64,000 bases of DNA from Chrysaora quinquecirrha (taxonomy: Eukaryota; Cnidaria; Scyphozoa; Semaeostomeae; Pelagiidae): positions 20,357 through 84,356 of the forward strand of contig JACTAT010000144.1 of the NCBI GenBank assembly GCA_014526335.1. Reading direction: 5' to 3'. Shown here in pieces: positions 20,801 through 33,700 of this stretch. A program made the position numbers and the translations under genes. Position 1 is the stretch's first letter. Every line of letters starts with the position of its first letter. Under the pieces are notes generated by a model that was not told the DNA's origin, made no database searches, and worked only from the letters and a program-made list of their open reading frames with translations.

Positions 20801-23691
20801 AAACTTGTCAAGAAGCTTGGTAAGATGTTCTGTTATTGATTCTGTGATGTAAGATACTTTTGTGGTGTGTTGCAAAAAGGTCTTACACGCTTTTTTTTAT
20901 AAGGAACCTACCTCAAGGCCTAGTTCTTAAAGTTCCTTATTTTTGGGCCTCTTTTGAGGCAATTGTAGTTCCAAAAGTTCCTTGATAGTTCCTTAATTTT
21001 AACTGCACATACAGTGGTCTTAACAATAAAAGAGAGACATTTGCATGTGAGCAAAGCTCGGAACTACTCAAAGAAACATTGCATAAATGCTTGACGTACA
21101 ATTTATGTGATTTTCGACTGCAAATGAATGGAACTGGCTTTCTAATTCTTGATTTTTTCTAGTGATAATAATATTAAACATTGAAAAGTTCCTTAATGAT
21201 TTTCTCTTTAGTAGTACAAGTTCTTTAAATTTTCGGGTCTTCTGCATGTAGGTTCCTTATAAAGTGGTTCTTTATAAAAAAGGGTGTAATCTGTTTTTCA
21301 ATTTCAGTGTATTATTTTAAAACATTGGCTATTTTATTCAGATGTGATTTTGAAATCTCAGGTAGTATTCAACTAGAGCGTATATGGCTTAAGTACTCTC
21401 CCCCCTCTTGATTTCCTTGGACATTTTGAAGAGCAGAATTGTATTGACTTTGGAGCTTCAAAAAGCAGAGTTTGTTGCTCTTTTGGTCTTCTATTACCTC
21501 TGAGAATTTTTGTAATAGTCAGTTACCAAAAAGATAATTTTGGTAGAAATTTTTTAAAAACTGTTAGGGATAAAGCCCATTTCATATAATCAGTAAATCA
21601 TGAAAGGTCTTGTAGTGAATTTCTAGATGTGTTATTGATTCTGCAGGAACGTAAATGTACATCAACAAAGCAAGTAATCTTTATTTGTTAACCCAGGTCG
21701 GGGTTTCTGGCAGCTGTCTAGCTGTTGTGGACCTGCAGCTAATGCTTCCAAACTGACATTCTAGAAAGAAAATATCACAGGTTCTCATTTATCAACCTTG
21801 GAAGGATGGACATCTGAGCTGACTGTAGGCTTGTGGAAAGTGGTCCCAATGAGATTCAAACCCACAACCTAACAATTGAGCAAAACATCTTGACCACTCA
21901 GCCCAGAACCTCCTTAGGAAATAGAAATGTTGATGGGAGGCCTGAGCCAATTTTGAGTCTGATATAACTTAAATTTGTCTGTTTTCATTTTTAGCCAAGA
22001 AATACAATGCTTTTGTTGCTTCTGACACCATCATCAAGCAAATTCCTCGTCTCCTTGGACCTGGTTTGAACAAAGCTGGCAAATTTCCCACCATGGTAAC
22101 ACATAATGAAAATTTGGTGCAGAAGGTCGATGAAATCAAATCAACCATTAAATTTCAGATGAAAAAGGTAACTTTGACCAGAATCTTGGCACACATCAAA
22201 AGTATTGTAATGCATGCTGACTCCTTTTCAAGTCTTTATTAACATGTAACAGTATCTACATGTCATTTGGGTTTGAAAAGGTTGATCATTACATGACACT
22301 TTCTTTTGTTGTGGTAAGGCCTTGAGAACTGGGAGGCTATGGATTAGCCGGACTTTCACCCAGAGTCTTAAAACAAATGGGCAGACCTTTTTGGTCAAAA
22401 TTTTTTATTTTATTTTTCCTATTCTGGTTTTGATCTATTTATGTTGTAATTGGTGATGTTTTTGGGCTGTACAAGTGATATTTAAAAGTGTTTGATGCCC
22501 TTTGTTTTCCACGAGCTTTGGGTACATTTAGTCTTAAAAATTTCAGACAAAAAATGTTTTTGATATTTTGTTTTCCAACGATTGATTTTGGATGATAAAT
22601 TTTGGACAAAGTAAAATGATATGATAAAAATGTATTCTCCAACAAAATTGTCGAAAAAAATCAGTCTTTCTCTTCATTTTTTCATTCAAAGATCAGTAAC
22701 AAAAAATATTCATTATTCTTAATCAAAGTACAATTGTTTTTGTTAAGTTAATTGCCATCATAATTGGTATAGAGGTCTATAAATAATGCATCTTTCTCCA
22801 AATCGCTGTTGAGAGCCTCCAAAATACCTGTCACTGCAAGGTAGCATTTCACAAGTAGCATTAAAAAAGCATAAACTGAGAGAGACTGCCAACGTTATTA
22901 TTCTCTTATTCATTGTATTGCAGTAAAATTTATGGACAGGTAATTTCAGATGATAAAAAAATTTCCAGATCCCAAATTGGTCTCAAAATTTGACCACCTG
23001 AAATCTTTGTGGAATGAATGTAACTATATGATGAGTGCTTGGACAAAGAGTTGGGTTTTAAAGATATTGCAGATATTTAGGGCATATTTTTTGGTCACAT
23101 TCTGTTTTCACCAGACGCCCCCTTTTTTGGTAGACGTTTTTTGGTAACGTCTTCTGAAAACGGCAGGTTTCGCAGGCCTCCAAAACCTTCTGTCCCCGAA
23201 GGGGGAAGGTTTTGCAGACATTGGAAGGAATCTTGTTTGCCCTTTAAAATGTATGGTTTAGTTTGATTTTGTTCTGATCACCCTAGCGTTTTCGGCAGCT
23301 GTGTTTTTTGGTGCAGGAAACCTTTTCCTGCTAAGTCTACTGTTTTTGAAATTCGGAGAGTTTGCCAAAAACAGAAGGTTAGCAAAAAATAATCCCTTAG
23401 AAAAGAGATAGTCATTATACTGGTTTGTGAAAAGGCTGGTCATGTTAATTTTTTGCATACTGGCATATTCAATTTGCTGCACCTTTGGTCATGAGATATT
23501 ATTTTGTTAACATTTTTCAGGTTTTATGTCTTGCTGTTGCTGTTGGCCATGTTGAGATGTCTGAAGATGAATTGGCACAAAATGTTTTTCTGGCAATCAA
23601 CTTCCTTGTTTCCCTTCTCAAGAAAAACTGGCAGAATGTACGCTCTTTGAACATCAAGAGCACAATGGGAAAATGCCAGAGGCTGTATTAG
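17828..23691 (+). CDS. RPL10A: 60S ribosomal protein L10a (uL1)
   Basis: uL1 of the large ribosomal subunit (L1 stalk). Exons: 17828-17832 (ATGAG, then GTAAAA donor), 19176-19320, 20671-20819, 21995-22167, 23521-23691. Joined reading gives [15 protein letters not shown].., later [44 protein letters not shown] and the end [13 protein letters not shown], all near-identical to the animal family. Acceptors are AG and donors GT, except that exon 2 runs directly into a MITE at 19322 with no GT and meets an in-frame TAA at 19336. The readable exons sum to 643 nt, 11 short of the 654 needed for the usual 217 residues. The missing 11 nt correspond to the GTV-K/R stretch after KRF. Either this allele is disrupted or the assembly is wrong there. 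ATTAAA at 23719 is the likely poly(A) signal. Confidence 0.93.
18150..19172. mobile_element. Palindromic MITE, family P, copy 3, interrupted
   Basis: GGGCATTCAAAGTT (to 18328) and AAGTTGTAGTTCCATAATTAATGGCTTTGAC (from 19027) are the two sides of the family-P core also seen at 16.9 kb, split by the element at 18329-19026. Outer boundaries are approximate. Lies in RPL10A intron 1. Confidence 0.5.
18329..19026. mobile_element. 698-bp near-perfect palindromic element with CCCGATCGGG arms
   Basis: Ends CAGCTAGGGATATAAACC and GGTTTATTTCCCTAGCTG are inverted, and complementarity continues nearly to the centre, so the element could fold into one long hairpin. Arms carry several CCCGATCGGGATGAAA units. 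Flanking direct repeat AAGTT (18324-18328, 19027-19031) suggests a 5-bp target duplication. No transposase. Sits inside an older family-P MITE. Confidence 0.82.
19322..19571 (+). mobile_element. AAGCAAC MITE, short family D, copy D1 (in RPL10A exon 2)
   Basis: TA|CACTTTTTTTTC..ATAAGCAACTTGACTTTCGTCC at the left and GGTTGCTTATTAAAAAA..AGTG|TA at the right, with TA duplication. 250 bp against about 380 for D3, so internally deleted. It begins immediately after an RPL10A exon-2 codon. Confidence 0.85.
19614..20018 (+). mobile_element. AAGGAAC MITE, family G, copy G1
   Basis: Full-length reference copy, 405 bp. Ends CACGCTTTTTT and AAAAAAGCGTG with TA on both sides. AAGGAAC occurs in the left end twice, in the interior at least four times (one pair as TTAAGGAACTATTAAGGAAC) and inverted in the right end. 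Confidence 0.93.
20042..20216 (+). mobile_element. tRNA-derived SINE, family S1, copy b
   Basis: GGTGCTGTGGCGTCATGG, GTAGTCCAGCTGACTC, GTGTCAGGAGCTCAGTGTGG, GGTAGTGTCACAGCCAGG, then TTAACCTA and GCTAAAACACCAATTTAACCTTCACC. It lies two dozen bases after G1, in RPL10A intron 2. Confidence 0.8.
20886..21286 (-). mobile_element. AAGGAAC MITE, family G, copy G2
   Basis: 401 bp in the reverse orientation (left end reads ATAAGGAACCTACCTCAAGGCC). TA flanks both ends. The right terminus is GGGTG instead of GCGTG. Lies in RPL10A intron 3. Confidence 0.92.
21680..21912 (-). mobile_element. tRNA-derived SINE, family S3 (RPL10A intron 3)
   Basis: Read on the minus strand the head gives GGGCTGAGTGGTCAAGATG (A box of a Ser/Leu-type tRNA) and, 30 bp on, GGTTGTGGGTTTGAATCTC (B box), followed by a tRNA-unrelated body. 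A single copy in this window; the 3' boundary is approximate. Confidence 0.68.
23090..23396. mobile_element. Inverted-repeat element with TTTTTTGGTCACATTCTG ends, copy 1
   Basis: Shared with 41290-41894: ATTTTTTGGTCACATTCTG, CCTGAAAACGGCAGG-like core, GGTTTCGCAGGCCTCCAAAA, GGCAGCTGTGTTTTTTGG, then AGAAGGTTAGCAAAAAATAA at the other end. The ends are imperfect inverted repeats (GGNNTATTTTTTNGG). Lies in RPL10A intron 4. Confidence 0.65.
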
Positions 23692-24796
23692 AATATTATT
23701 GCAATCATCTGAAAGCCAATTAAATTTTGTGTTTTTATTCGCTTCATTCCTGACATTGCATTTGCATTTTTTTGTGGATCTGTGTGCAATGCTGTAGTCA
23801 ATCTGGTGACCAGTAACTAGTGGGTTTGCGCATTTCACGTTTGTTGTTGTTCGTTTGGCAGTTCAACTTGATTTCAGTCAGGCAGCAAAAAGCGTAGCAT
23901 CCAGTGTGCATTTAATGAATCGTTTCTTCCTTTTGAATGCTGAAAGATTCCAACTTCCTTTAGGTTAATGACAGTATCGTGGACATATCTAGAATATACT
24001 ACAGACTTAATGTTGAGCCAAAAAGTTTGCCCTTGTGAAATCTAAGATATTGACCAGCGCTAGTTTCAAGGGACTGCCTAATGCTGCGCCACCCCGTTAA
24101 CCAAAGACTTGTTAAATTTAGTGCGTGGGTTCTCTGCCAAAATTTGCGAGGTTAGAGGTTAATGCAAACGCATTTCTGCGTCTCCTAAAGGTTATTTCTA
24201 GACTTATTACACGAGTCCTAGTTATCGCTAACGGCTGACTACCGAACTCAAAACCGCTCAAACTCTTTGTGCAACAGCTGTTTTGTAGTTGTTGTTGTTG
24301 CTGTTTGCGAAGAGAGGGACTCGTGGAATAAGTCTAGGTTATTTCCCCTATTTCATCTGGAGTTCAAAAGGAATTTGTTTTGGCCAAGCACAGCATAGTT
24401 TAGGAATCCTGCAAGAATGTCAATTCAGATAAAAATTAGACTGCAAAGGGAATAAAGGGGTGTTAAAAAAATTACCCCTTTTCCGGAAAATTGTGGGCTT
24501 TGTGTGGCTTTGCCCTCGCTCTCTTAGCCCCTCTCAAAACAGGGAGCGTCTTCCCGAGTGTTAACACCCGTTTTCACACGCGAAGAAACGCGGGAAGTGC
24601 GTGACGAGAAGCTGTTGCAAAGGCACCTGGGAATTTCGTTTCAATTTGAAGTGTATTTATGATATGAATACAGTGGAGGAAGCAAGAGAAACCAAAGAAG
24701 TGAAAACAGCGACATTTTGGTTTCCAGGCATAAAGTAATCATCTTAGTTTCAAGAAGCCTACATCCACTGTTTTCAGCTTTTCATCAATTTGAAGA
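23692..24796. other. RPL10A 3' UTR and tubby-like gene promoter region
   Basis: Intergenic between RPL10A stop and the tubby-like start codon. Contains the ATTAAA signal at 23719 and the 138-bp MITE at 24199. No other gene recognised. Confidence 0.5.
24199..24336. mobile_element. 138-bp MITE with 9-bp target duplication, copy 1
   Basis: Ends TAGACTTATTACACGAGTCC and GGACTCGTGGAATAAGTCTA are inverted, flanked by perfect GGTTATTTC (24190-24198, 24337-24345). The copy at 52343 has the same ends and the same length with its own 9-bp duplication. A 9-bp duplication points to Mutator-like or related transposases. Confidence 0.88.
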
Positions 24797-27700
24797 ATGT
24801 ATTACGACCACGAAGAAAATGGGTAAGAAAATCGCTTTCGCTCACTGAGCATCTCTTTGTTGAGTTAACACAACAGAATCATCTTTCGAAAAATTTCGAC
24901 CTGTCAGCGCCCTAATTTGTCAATACGAAGTAAAACCCAATATAAATGTAAGAAAACAAAAGAGTAATGCATTGATGCAAAGTTTAAACAAAAAACAGGC
25001 TCTCTACTTGAAAGAAATACCATGATATCTCGTCTCGGCGTTGAGAAAGAAGAGAATATTTCATATTTTAACGACAGATAGAGATTTTGGCCTTGGCCCT
25101 TGGAAACGAAATTTAGTGTTGTCAATAAATTAACCCACGTTCTGCACATGATTTTTTGCAATCCTGCTGCATCATTCATCAAGAAAGAGATTGAAATAAT
25201 GATTTAAGTAGAATAATAATATCGTTTTAGTGAAAGCAAAGAAATTCTTCTGCAATCTCAAAAGTAGGAAGTCAAAATAGAGAAGAAATATGCACGCCAT
25301 AACAACAGATCAAATAAGCCTATATTTGATACATTAATTTGCCCTTGTCTTATCTGCTTTATGAGATGCAGTAATGATTTTGTTTACAAAATAAAAAATA
25401 TCAACTTAACTAAAATGAGGACAAAGCTGATAAACTTAAAACTTTATCATTGCTGCATGATGCTGACCATAAAGTTGTTGATGTAATTGAAATTGCTGGT
25501 CAAAAATTCTCCCTTAGTCTCGTTTAATCTCTTAGCAAATCATGTGCTAACATTCACCTTCCCAAGGCTATGCTCAGGCTATCACTGATCATGTTATCAA
25601 TTATATCAATTATATTATCTCTGAAAAAGAATCACAAGACAGAATTATAAATATCAATTATATCACTGATCAAGAATCACAAGACAGAATTTGCTAAGGA
25701 AGAAAGGAAATCCCCAGAAATCCAGAAGGTGGAAAAAACTATAAAAATTCCCAAAATCTCTCGAAAATTCTAAATTATTTACAGCCCTTATCCCTAGCAT
25801 TTTGAAAATGATTCACTTTTTTTGAATTTATGGTTTAAAATTTAAAGTAAGTCGGGTTTCTTAATGTAGGCATTGCAGAAGTTTTTTGTACCTAATTTCT
25901 TAATTTTCTGAAAATGAAACTTTTTTTATTTGCTTAACCTAACAGAGTTGTCCTGAATGTCCCAAATGTGACAGTTTTGGTCAAGAGAATGAATTAATGA
26001 AGATATTTTTTAGGAAAAGTATTATTTGCTCAAAAAGATTGAAAACCACATAGAAATAATGAAAAATGGAGTATGAAATGGAAATATTGTGCAGTATTTT
26101 CTTATATTCTGTATAATGTGGACCACTATCTGCAACAGTATTTATAGGAAAAATGGCTTCTAAAAAGTGGTTTCTTATTCCTTGGTCCTTCAGGTTTTCA
26201 TTTTCTTTAAACAATGGTAAATAATAATTTTAATGTTCAATCTACTCCCGGTAGGCAATTTCAAAATTTTAAACATGCTACTTGTGTTGACACTGCTGAC
26301 GATGTCATACAGCAATTTTCCCTTGCATTAAATAACCAAATTTTATTAAATGATTCAGAAATCTCTTTTCCACAATATTTTCTTATATACTGTCAAATAC
26401 ATTGTTTCACCTTCCCTGAAACATGCTTTTGTAAACATGGATATGGTTCATGTTTTTACAATTCTGAGTTTAAAAACATTTTCTCATAAACCATGAATAT
26501 TAATAAGAGATAATGGGTTCAAAATATTTACTCCTAAAAATCATTAATATTAATGTTTATGTTACTGAGTAAACAAAACTGACTGATGATGCTTTTATTG
26601 CCTTGTATTTGTGTAAGCATGTGTCTTCAGCATATGCAAGCCATCTTTCAAATATGCTTACCTTACATTACTCTAGCTACATCAAACTATGAATACTTAT
26701 TTTGCATCTAGTATGTAAAACAGGGATCTTATTTTTTCAACTGGAGTTTAAAATAATAACACAGAGCATAAATGAGGCCCCATTAGGGTATCAGGGATGT
26801 GTAATGTTTCCAGAAAATTCTGGGATAAAAATTAGAAAACATACAGGACAAGGGGTATGTTTAGAAAAATGGTAGGGGGTATCAAATATTCAGACCCTCC
26901 CTTTACACGCAATTTTTTATAAGCAACTTTGCTCGGCCCTAGTTAAAAAAGTTGCTTATTTTTGGACCTTTTATGGCCACCTTTTAGTAGTAAAAGTTGC
27001 TCAGTAGTTGCTTAATTCTGACTGTATCTTTTTGCCCTAAGAATAGTATAGAGGCTAGAAAAACAGCAAAATATAACATTGCTGACTTGAGTCATTTCTC
27101 CTTGCTGATATTGTTACCATTAGAGACTTTGTATTAAAAGTTAAATGGAAACCCCTCAATGAAATGCCTCACTTAACAAGAAACACTCAGTTAATATGCG
27201 GGTTTTGATGACAAATGAATGGAAATAGCAAAAAAGTTAGGTTTATTTCCTTTAGTACTATACGTTGCTTAAACTTTTAGGTTGTCTACATCTTGGTTGC
27301 TTATAAGCGGTTGCTTATAAAAAAACTGCGTGTATTGGGCCTAAAAAATGTTTTGTTATCATTATTCTTCCCAAAGAAAGTTTCAAATCCAATTTTTGTT
27401 AAATGACAATGAAGACATTTCAAAACTGCTAGAATGTTTGCTACTGTGATTTTGTGTCTTGAGCTGGAGGGGAGGGGGGGGGGGGGGTCAATTTTGAGTT
27501 TCTTATTTATTGGCAAGCAACTTTATATGTGTTTAAAGTGAAAGGTCCCATGTAGGAAAGTCTGCTTAGTCCCATAAAAAGGCTATTTCCTGTGGATTTA
27601 CGTTTATTGGTAGTTGGTTTTACACTGTGTTCGAATATGGAACCTGCTTACTATACATAACAATCCATTCTGAAGACCACAGGCAAGAAATGTTTATTCT

Positions 27701-30700
27701 CTAAAGGTCACATCTTCACACAAAACATTACTCAATACAAGGAATATAAATATTACAAAATATTATTTTCTAGAAAATCTTTCGAATCATTTTTGATTAT
27801 GCCCTTTGAACCACGTGACATTATTTTCAAAAATTCCTGGCTGTTTGCTTGGCCATCTCATTAATGCGTGTTCAACTTGCAGAAATACAAGGTGTGCTTT
27901 CCCCTTTTGAAGCATGCGGGATCTTGAAGATGAAAATACTCTCTTCATTCTGCTGAAGACTCTCTTGCAATGGACACTCGTCAGCGGTGTTACTGCAGAA
28001 ATCTCGAAGAGGATCATTGCTTGAGGAAGCCCATCTTCCAGATCTGTACTGCCTATCACTGTCAGGAAATCTTGCAGAGAATTACAGTAGCTTGCCAACA
28101 TCCTGTTTTTTTTTAACATCTGTTGTTTGCAAAAGTCTTTGTACCACTAATATCTGAAATTTCAGTTATTGTTTTATTGAATTTATTAATAAATTTTTCA
28201 TAATTTTTGTATTTTTATTATTAATTATTAATAGAATTTTAAGTAATTGTTTTATTGTATATTTAAGTAAATGCTTCAAAATGTGTTCATTTTTTTCAGG
28301 CAATTTGCATCTGGACCACCTGGGAGGTTTGTAAAATTAAATTTATCAAAATCTTAATTTTTGCTGTTTCTGAGTATGTAATAAATCTGCACACTTTGAT
28401 GTTTGCTTAGTAAACTTTGCCAAGAATGCACAAAACTTGCTGAGTAGATTCAAAAGAGACCTTGTTTGTTAAATTTGAGCTCAGGTAGCCGGAGTTATTG
28501 AGCAGTGAACTTTGAGTGCTCCCCTGCAAGCGAGTAATAAATGGTACTTGCAGGGGGGCACTCAGAGTTTTCCAATTGATAACTCGTGAGTTGATTGACT
28601 TGATTTCAAAAATGCTTAGCGGCCCCAAGGCAATCTGAAGCAATCAATGAACCTAGACTAATCAAGATACCTGGTTAATATGTTGCTAGACATTGCCTAT
28701 CGACTGGTAATAATATTAAGACAGAGGAAGCTCTTTCTGACAGTAGTTTTCGATTTTTCATGCACGGATTTTAAATTTGTGCCATTTTGCAAGGTTCCAA
28801 GTTTATTGGTCATCTACAAGCCTCTGTGCTTATTTTAAGCAAATTTTTGCATTGCCCACAAATAGTGCATGCTGCATTTACCATAGCGACCTGACTAGTA
28901 GCAAGAGTTTCTGAATATCCACCAAATATGATAGCCATTTGCGAGCTTCCCGTCGTAAACGCTCGTGCCGTAGATGATCGATTGAGCGCCGCTACTCGAT
29001 TAAGCACCGCAGTTGAATAAGCGCCGCACGAGAAATACAATTTAATAAGTGCCGCAGTCGAATAAGCGACCCGGGAAATATTTGATTATTTACTTTTAGT
29101 ACGCTAGGAACGATGTTTGAACGAATTTTGAAGTGTCACGTTTCAGAAATGGAGTTGTTTCTTTCCCTCAAAAATGAGAAGAATAACCTTGGTAAAAACA
29201 AATATCCTGGCGGTAAATTTGGTTAAAGTAAGAGTTGTAACAATCAATTTAAAACATTATTTACCCCTAGTTGTTTAAGCGCTCTTAATAATCGTTGAAA
29301 TATGCGCGGCAGTCAATTAACCGCTGCAGTCGAAAAAGTGCCGCGCCAAAAATCTGAGAACTTTAATAAGCGCCGCGGCGCTCAATCGATCATTTGCGAT
29401 ATCTGCCCTCTGATAACTTATATTAAACCTGTTTCATTGATTTTTCTGCTAAAAAACCTGCAGTGCTCAAATCTCGGACTATCAGCTGCTAATACATTTC
29501 TCTTTTAATATATTCTGTAGAAAAATTCGCTGAGTGTTGTTTTTTAGACATTTCTGCCCTAAAAGCAGCTGCTTTTCTCTGTAAAATCTTTTGTTCTCGC
29601 AGAAAAAGTGAGGTTTCTGTGCGTGGGTTGTTATGCATATGCTGCATTTGTAATGAATTTTGATTTATCCTGACAGATGTTTTGAATGATTGTGAACGCA
29701 AAGCGCGAGTTTTTCATGGACGTTGCTAAGCGTTTTGTATCCAGAATTTCTTTTTGTTGTTTCAAGCCTTTGAAATTTCGGTCAATATTTTCAGTCGCTT
29801 CTTTGATTTGAAATTGTTAGTATAGTAGAACCTCCGTACATCGGACACACGTGGGACCAATTGTAGAGAGTTGTCCGCTGTATGGAGGTTACTTTTTTAC
29901 AAAGTGATTAAATTTTATTTTAGAAATGTTTGTCCGTTATAAAGAGGTGTCCTTTGTAAAGAGGTGTCCGTTAATAGAGGTCCTGTAGTTTTCTATGAAA
30001 TATTTCTACACAAGTCTGTGTAGTATTTATTCAATTCAGTGTGAACGAACATTAAGGGCTTGTGTGACAAGTATAGGAACAACAATAAATTAACTAAGTT
30101 AGTTAATTTAGTCAGTTTTTGAAAAGTCGGCTCAGGCTCAGTCACGGACAAATTTGAATGCTCAGTATTACTTAGCAATGCCTTAACTTCCTAGCGATGT
30201 CAGGTTGATAGTCTCGTATAATGGAAGTAACTTCCACTTCAATTCGTCGGTGATATGAAAACCTGGTATACACGCTTTTTTTATAAAGAACCACTTTATA
30301 AGGAACCTACATGTAGAAAGCCCGAAATTTTAAAGAACTTGTACTACTAAAGAGAAAATCATTAAGGAACTTTTGAATGTTGAATACTTTTATCACTGCA
30401 AATAATCAAGAATTAGAAAGCCGGTTATATTCATTTGCAGTCGAAAATCACATAAATTGTTCTTTAAGCATGTATCCAATGTTTCTTTGAGTAGTTTCGA
30501 GCTTTGTTCACATGCAAATGTCTCAGTTAAAATTAAGGAACTATTAAGGAACTTTAAGAACTAGGCCTTGGGGTAGGCTCCTTATAAAAAAAGCGTGTAG
30601 TGTTAATGGGTCTATCCGAAATTTTTTTTCAATCAAACTTTAGACACGATACTCTTTCAGGAAGTGAAAATACAATCGCAGTAAATCATGTAGCTAATAC

Positions 30701-33700
30701 ATATAAATCCTAACTAGTTAAACCTAGCAGTAGTGCTGTTCTTCAAAGGGGTCGTGTTTGGTTACCATTTGTTCAGAAGGAATTTTTTGAGACCTTGTTT
30801 GAAGCCAGTTAAGGAAACACTTGTTCTAATACTGACTGGGATCTCATTCCAAACCTTAGCAGCAGAAAAATGAAAACTGCCTTTCGTATATTCAAGCCTA
30901 GCTCTCGGGATTTGAAGGTCGTGGTAGTTTCTTGTTGATCTCTGGAGACCATTGATGTTCGGGTGAATTATGATTTTATAAGTCAAAGAACAAGATGTCT
31001 CGTATCGAGACCCATTAAGGAGCCAAGCATCTTTGTATTTGGCGGACTGAATAATGTTTTTAGCTTGTATTTGAAGACATTGTAAACGTTCTAATTTTGC
31101 TTGTGCCAGGTTTTCCCATAAAACACTGCCATAGCGGGTGGCTGTCGAGAAGTGCTTTGTACACTCGCTCGTGCTTATTTTGTGGAAGGTTTTTTTGAAG
31201 TTTTCTTAGCGAAGCTAAGCCCCCTACCACTTTGTTCTTGGTGGCTGTATTTCAATTCAATCTGAGCGAAGGTTAGGGACTGGGAACAAGCCTAGGGTGT
31301 ACGGTGACGACTTTTTTCTAAGGATTAACACAACTACTATAATTCTCGCTGTAAATTTCTGCAGTGTGGATGATCCAGTAGATGCTGTCTTTGTCCTATA
31401 ACAGAATCATGTTTAGTCTTACAGGCTGACATTTATTCGATAAGATTTTCAGAAAAATATATTGTCAGAATCAATACACCAGGTTATTGTAGCTCCGGGG
31501 GCTCTTTGTCCACCAGTTGTTTGGTAGATTTTATGTTTCTGTCGAATAAAGTTGTGATTATCTGATGTCTATTGACACGTCATTTCTGTATTCTTAGCAT
31601 TATCGACCATGATGATATGCGCAACTCAAGTCCTTCTGGCAACCAACGAGATGCCAAACTGGCAGAAATGGTAAGGTATACTTCAATGATATGGTTTAAC
31701 ATTGTTTAATGACGCCATCGCATCCTCTTCTCTTACGATGTAATTGGAGCCTTCATTTGATATGCAAACATGTCTTTTGATAAGTCGACGGTTTTGTTAG
31801 ATACGATGTTCCCATAGCTATTATCGCTACGCGCTGAAGTCAATTACTACTTGAAGATTTTCTTGTGCTCCAGTCTTCCTAGTCGGTTACGATTATATTG
31901 GAATATGAACATCGCCTTCACTACGGGGACATTACTGAAGGTGCTGTGGCATCGCGGTCTTATCAAGCTGGTTCGTGGAGTCAGAAGCTCAGCGTGGTCG
32001 GGGTTTGAGCCCCAGCTATGGTAGCGTCACAGCCAGGGTCAAGGTCTCGATTGTTAACCTAGTACTGAGATCCTAGCGACTGGCGCTTGTACACAATTTT
32101 ACCTTCACCTCATTACGAGTTCTTGTTGCTATGGAAACTAGGCTTCACCAGTGAAGATCACAAAGATCGAAACATTTGCGAAACGTACTTCTGTATTTTC
32201 AAGTTCCTCGTTTTTTAATTTATATAGCTTTACCTATGTTACATAATTGACTATGCAGAATCGTAGGGAGGATAATTGTACTTTGGGGGCTGAATTGTTC
32301 GTAAAACAATTGAAACAATAGGCAATGGTACCAACAATACAATTAAACAATTCATTTCATAACTTTCCACTAGATGATTTTCAGGAAGATCGTCAGTAAA
32401 CTTCGCAATGACACATGTGAAGTTTAGAATTTTTGATCGTGCATGGAAAAAAAATCGCAAGACGGAATAGTTCCTTTTCGTATGAGGATTTTGTTCGCTA
32501 AGCAAGCAGTTCACCCAATGACATAACATAATTCGCATATCTAATTCCCATCTATATTCAATTTTAAGCCGCATTTTCACGATTCTATTTCCCTTTACTT
32601 TCGTCTGTGTTGTCAACTCTCTTTATCCCATTTCGTTAATGCAGAACAGCCATAAACACTACTTGCATTATATTTATAACCATTTTATCATTTCAGAAAA
32701 AACGAACTGATGAACGCCTGCGGTATAAAAGACAGTTGCCAGGTGAGCAAATTAACTTACATCTTCACTTATGGCATCGAACTAGAAGCCTTGTAGTTGC
32801 TTTGTCATGCTTACAAAGAAATACAGTAGTTAGGAATCTGTCGATGCAATCGTTTCATATCGTTGAAGGAGGTTATAACTCCTATAGAGGTCTAGGAGGA
32901 TAGAGTGGTCTCTGTGGCCCATTAGGGTGCAGGACTCAGAACGAAATTGTTGTGGCTTCAAGCTACGGTCACTGGTTCTAAGAGATGTACAAGCAAACAT
33001 AAACATGCATCTTAGGGATGGTTGGAACTCAACGAAAAGCCAGGGAAATTTCAATGTAGGAATTTGGTAGGAACAAGCCTGTTTGCATTTGCTTATAAAA
33101 TGGTAATATATGCTTATATTACCGTGGAAGGGTTGGTTGTATGGTTAGGATTGACTGTTAAACTAATTTCGATTGGCTGATAAAAGAAGAAATTCGTCAG
33201 AGGCAGAAGCCAACTTCGTCTCAAGGGTGAATAGGCCACCATGTTAAACTTCGCTGTCCATATTCGACCCTGGTATCAGCCTTGTCTTTTCGCCATTTGA
33301 TTGGCTGTTTAAACAATAGAATCAATGAAGTGACGGCACAGTTTCTTCGAAACATCACACCAAAATAGACCGATAAACTAAGCGAGCACTTGTATATAAG
33401 TAAAAAATGATGCTACATACGGTAGTATGTATTTCCTTAGAGTTATCAATGATATTCTTTGCATTTCCTTGCTAAGAACATCTGCTTTCAGAGTCTGCAT
33501 TATGTTTTGATGCCTAGGCCACAATTAAATTTCAAATATATTCGTAGATTTTGTGGCTGCTACCAGGGCTTAAAGCGATTTGACGGTTGAGATTCGTGGA
33601 AATTCGATTGGGGTATTTGAACAAAATGGCTTCAGAAAAATGTCTACTCTTTTGCAGGAAGTTTCCTTGATAGGAATCGTGTATTTTTCCTTGCCTTGCC

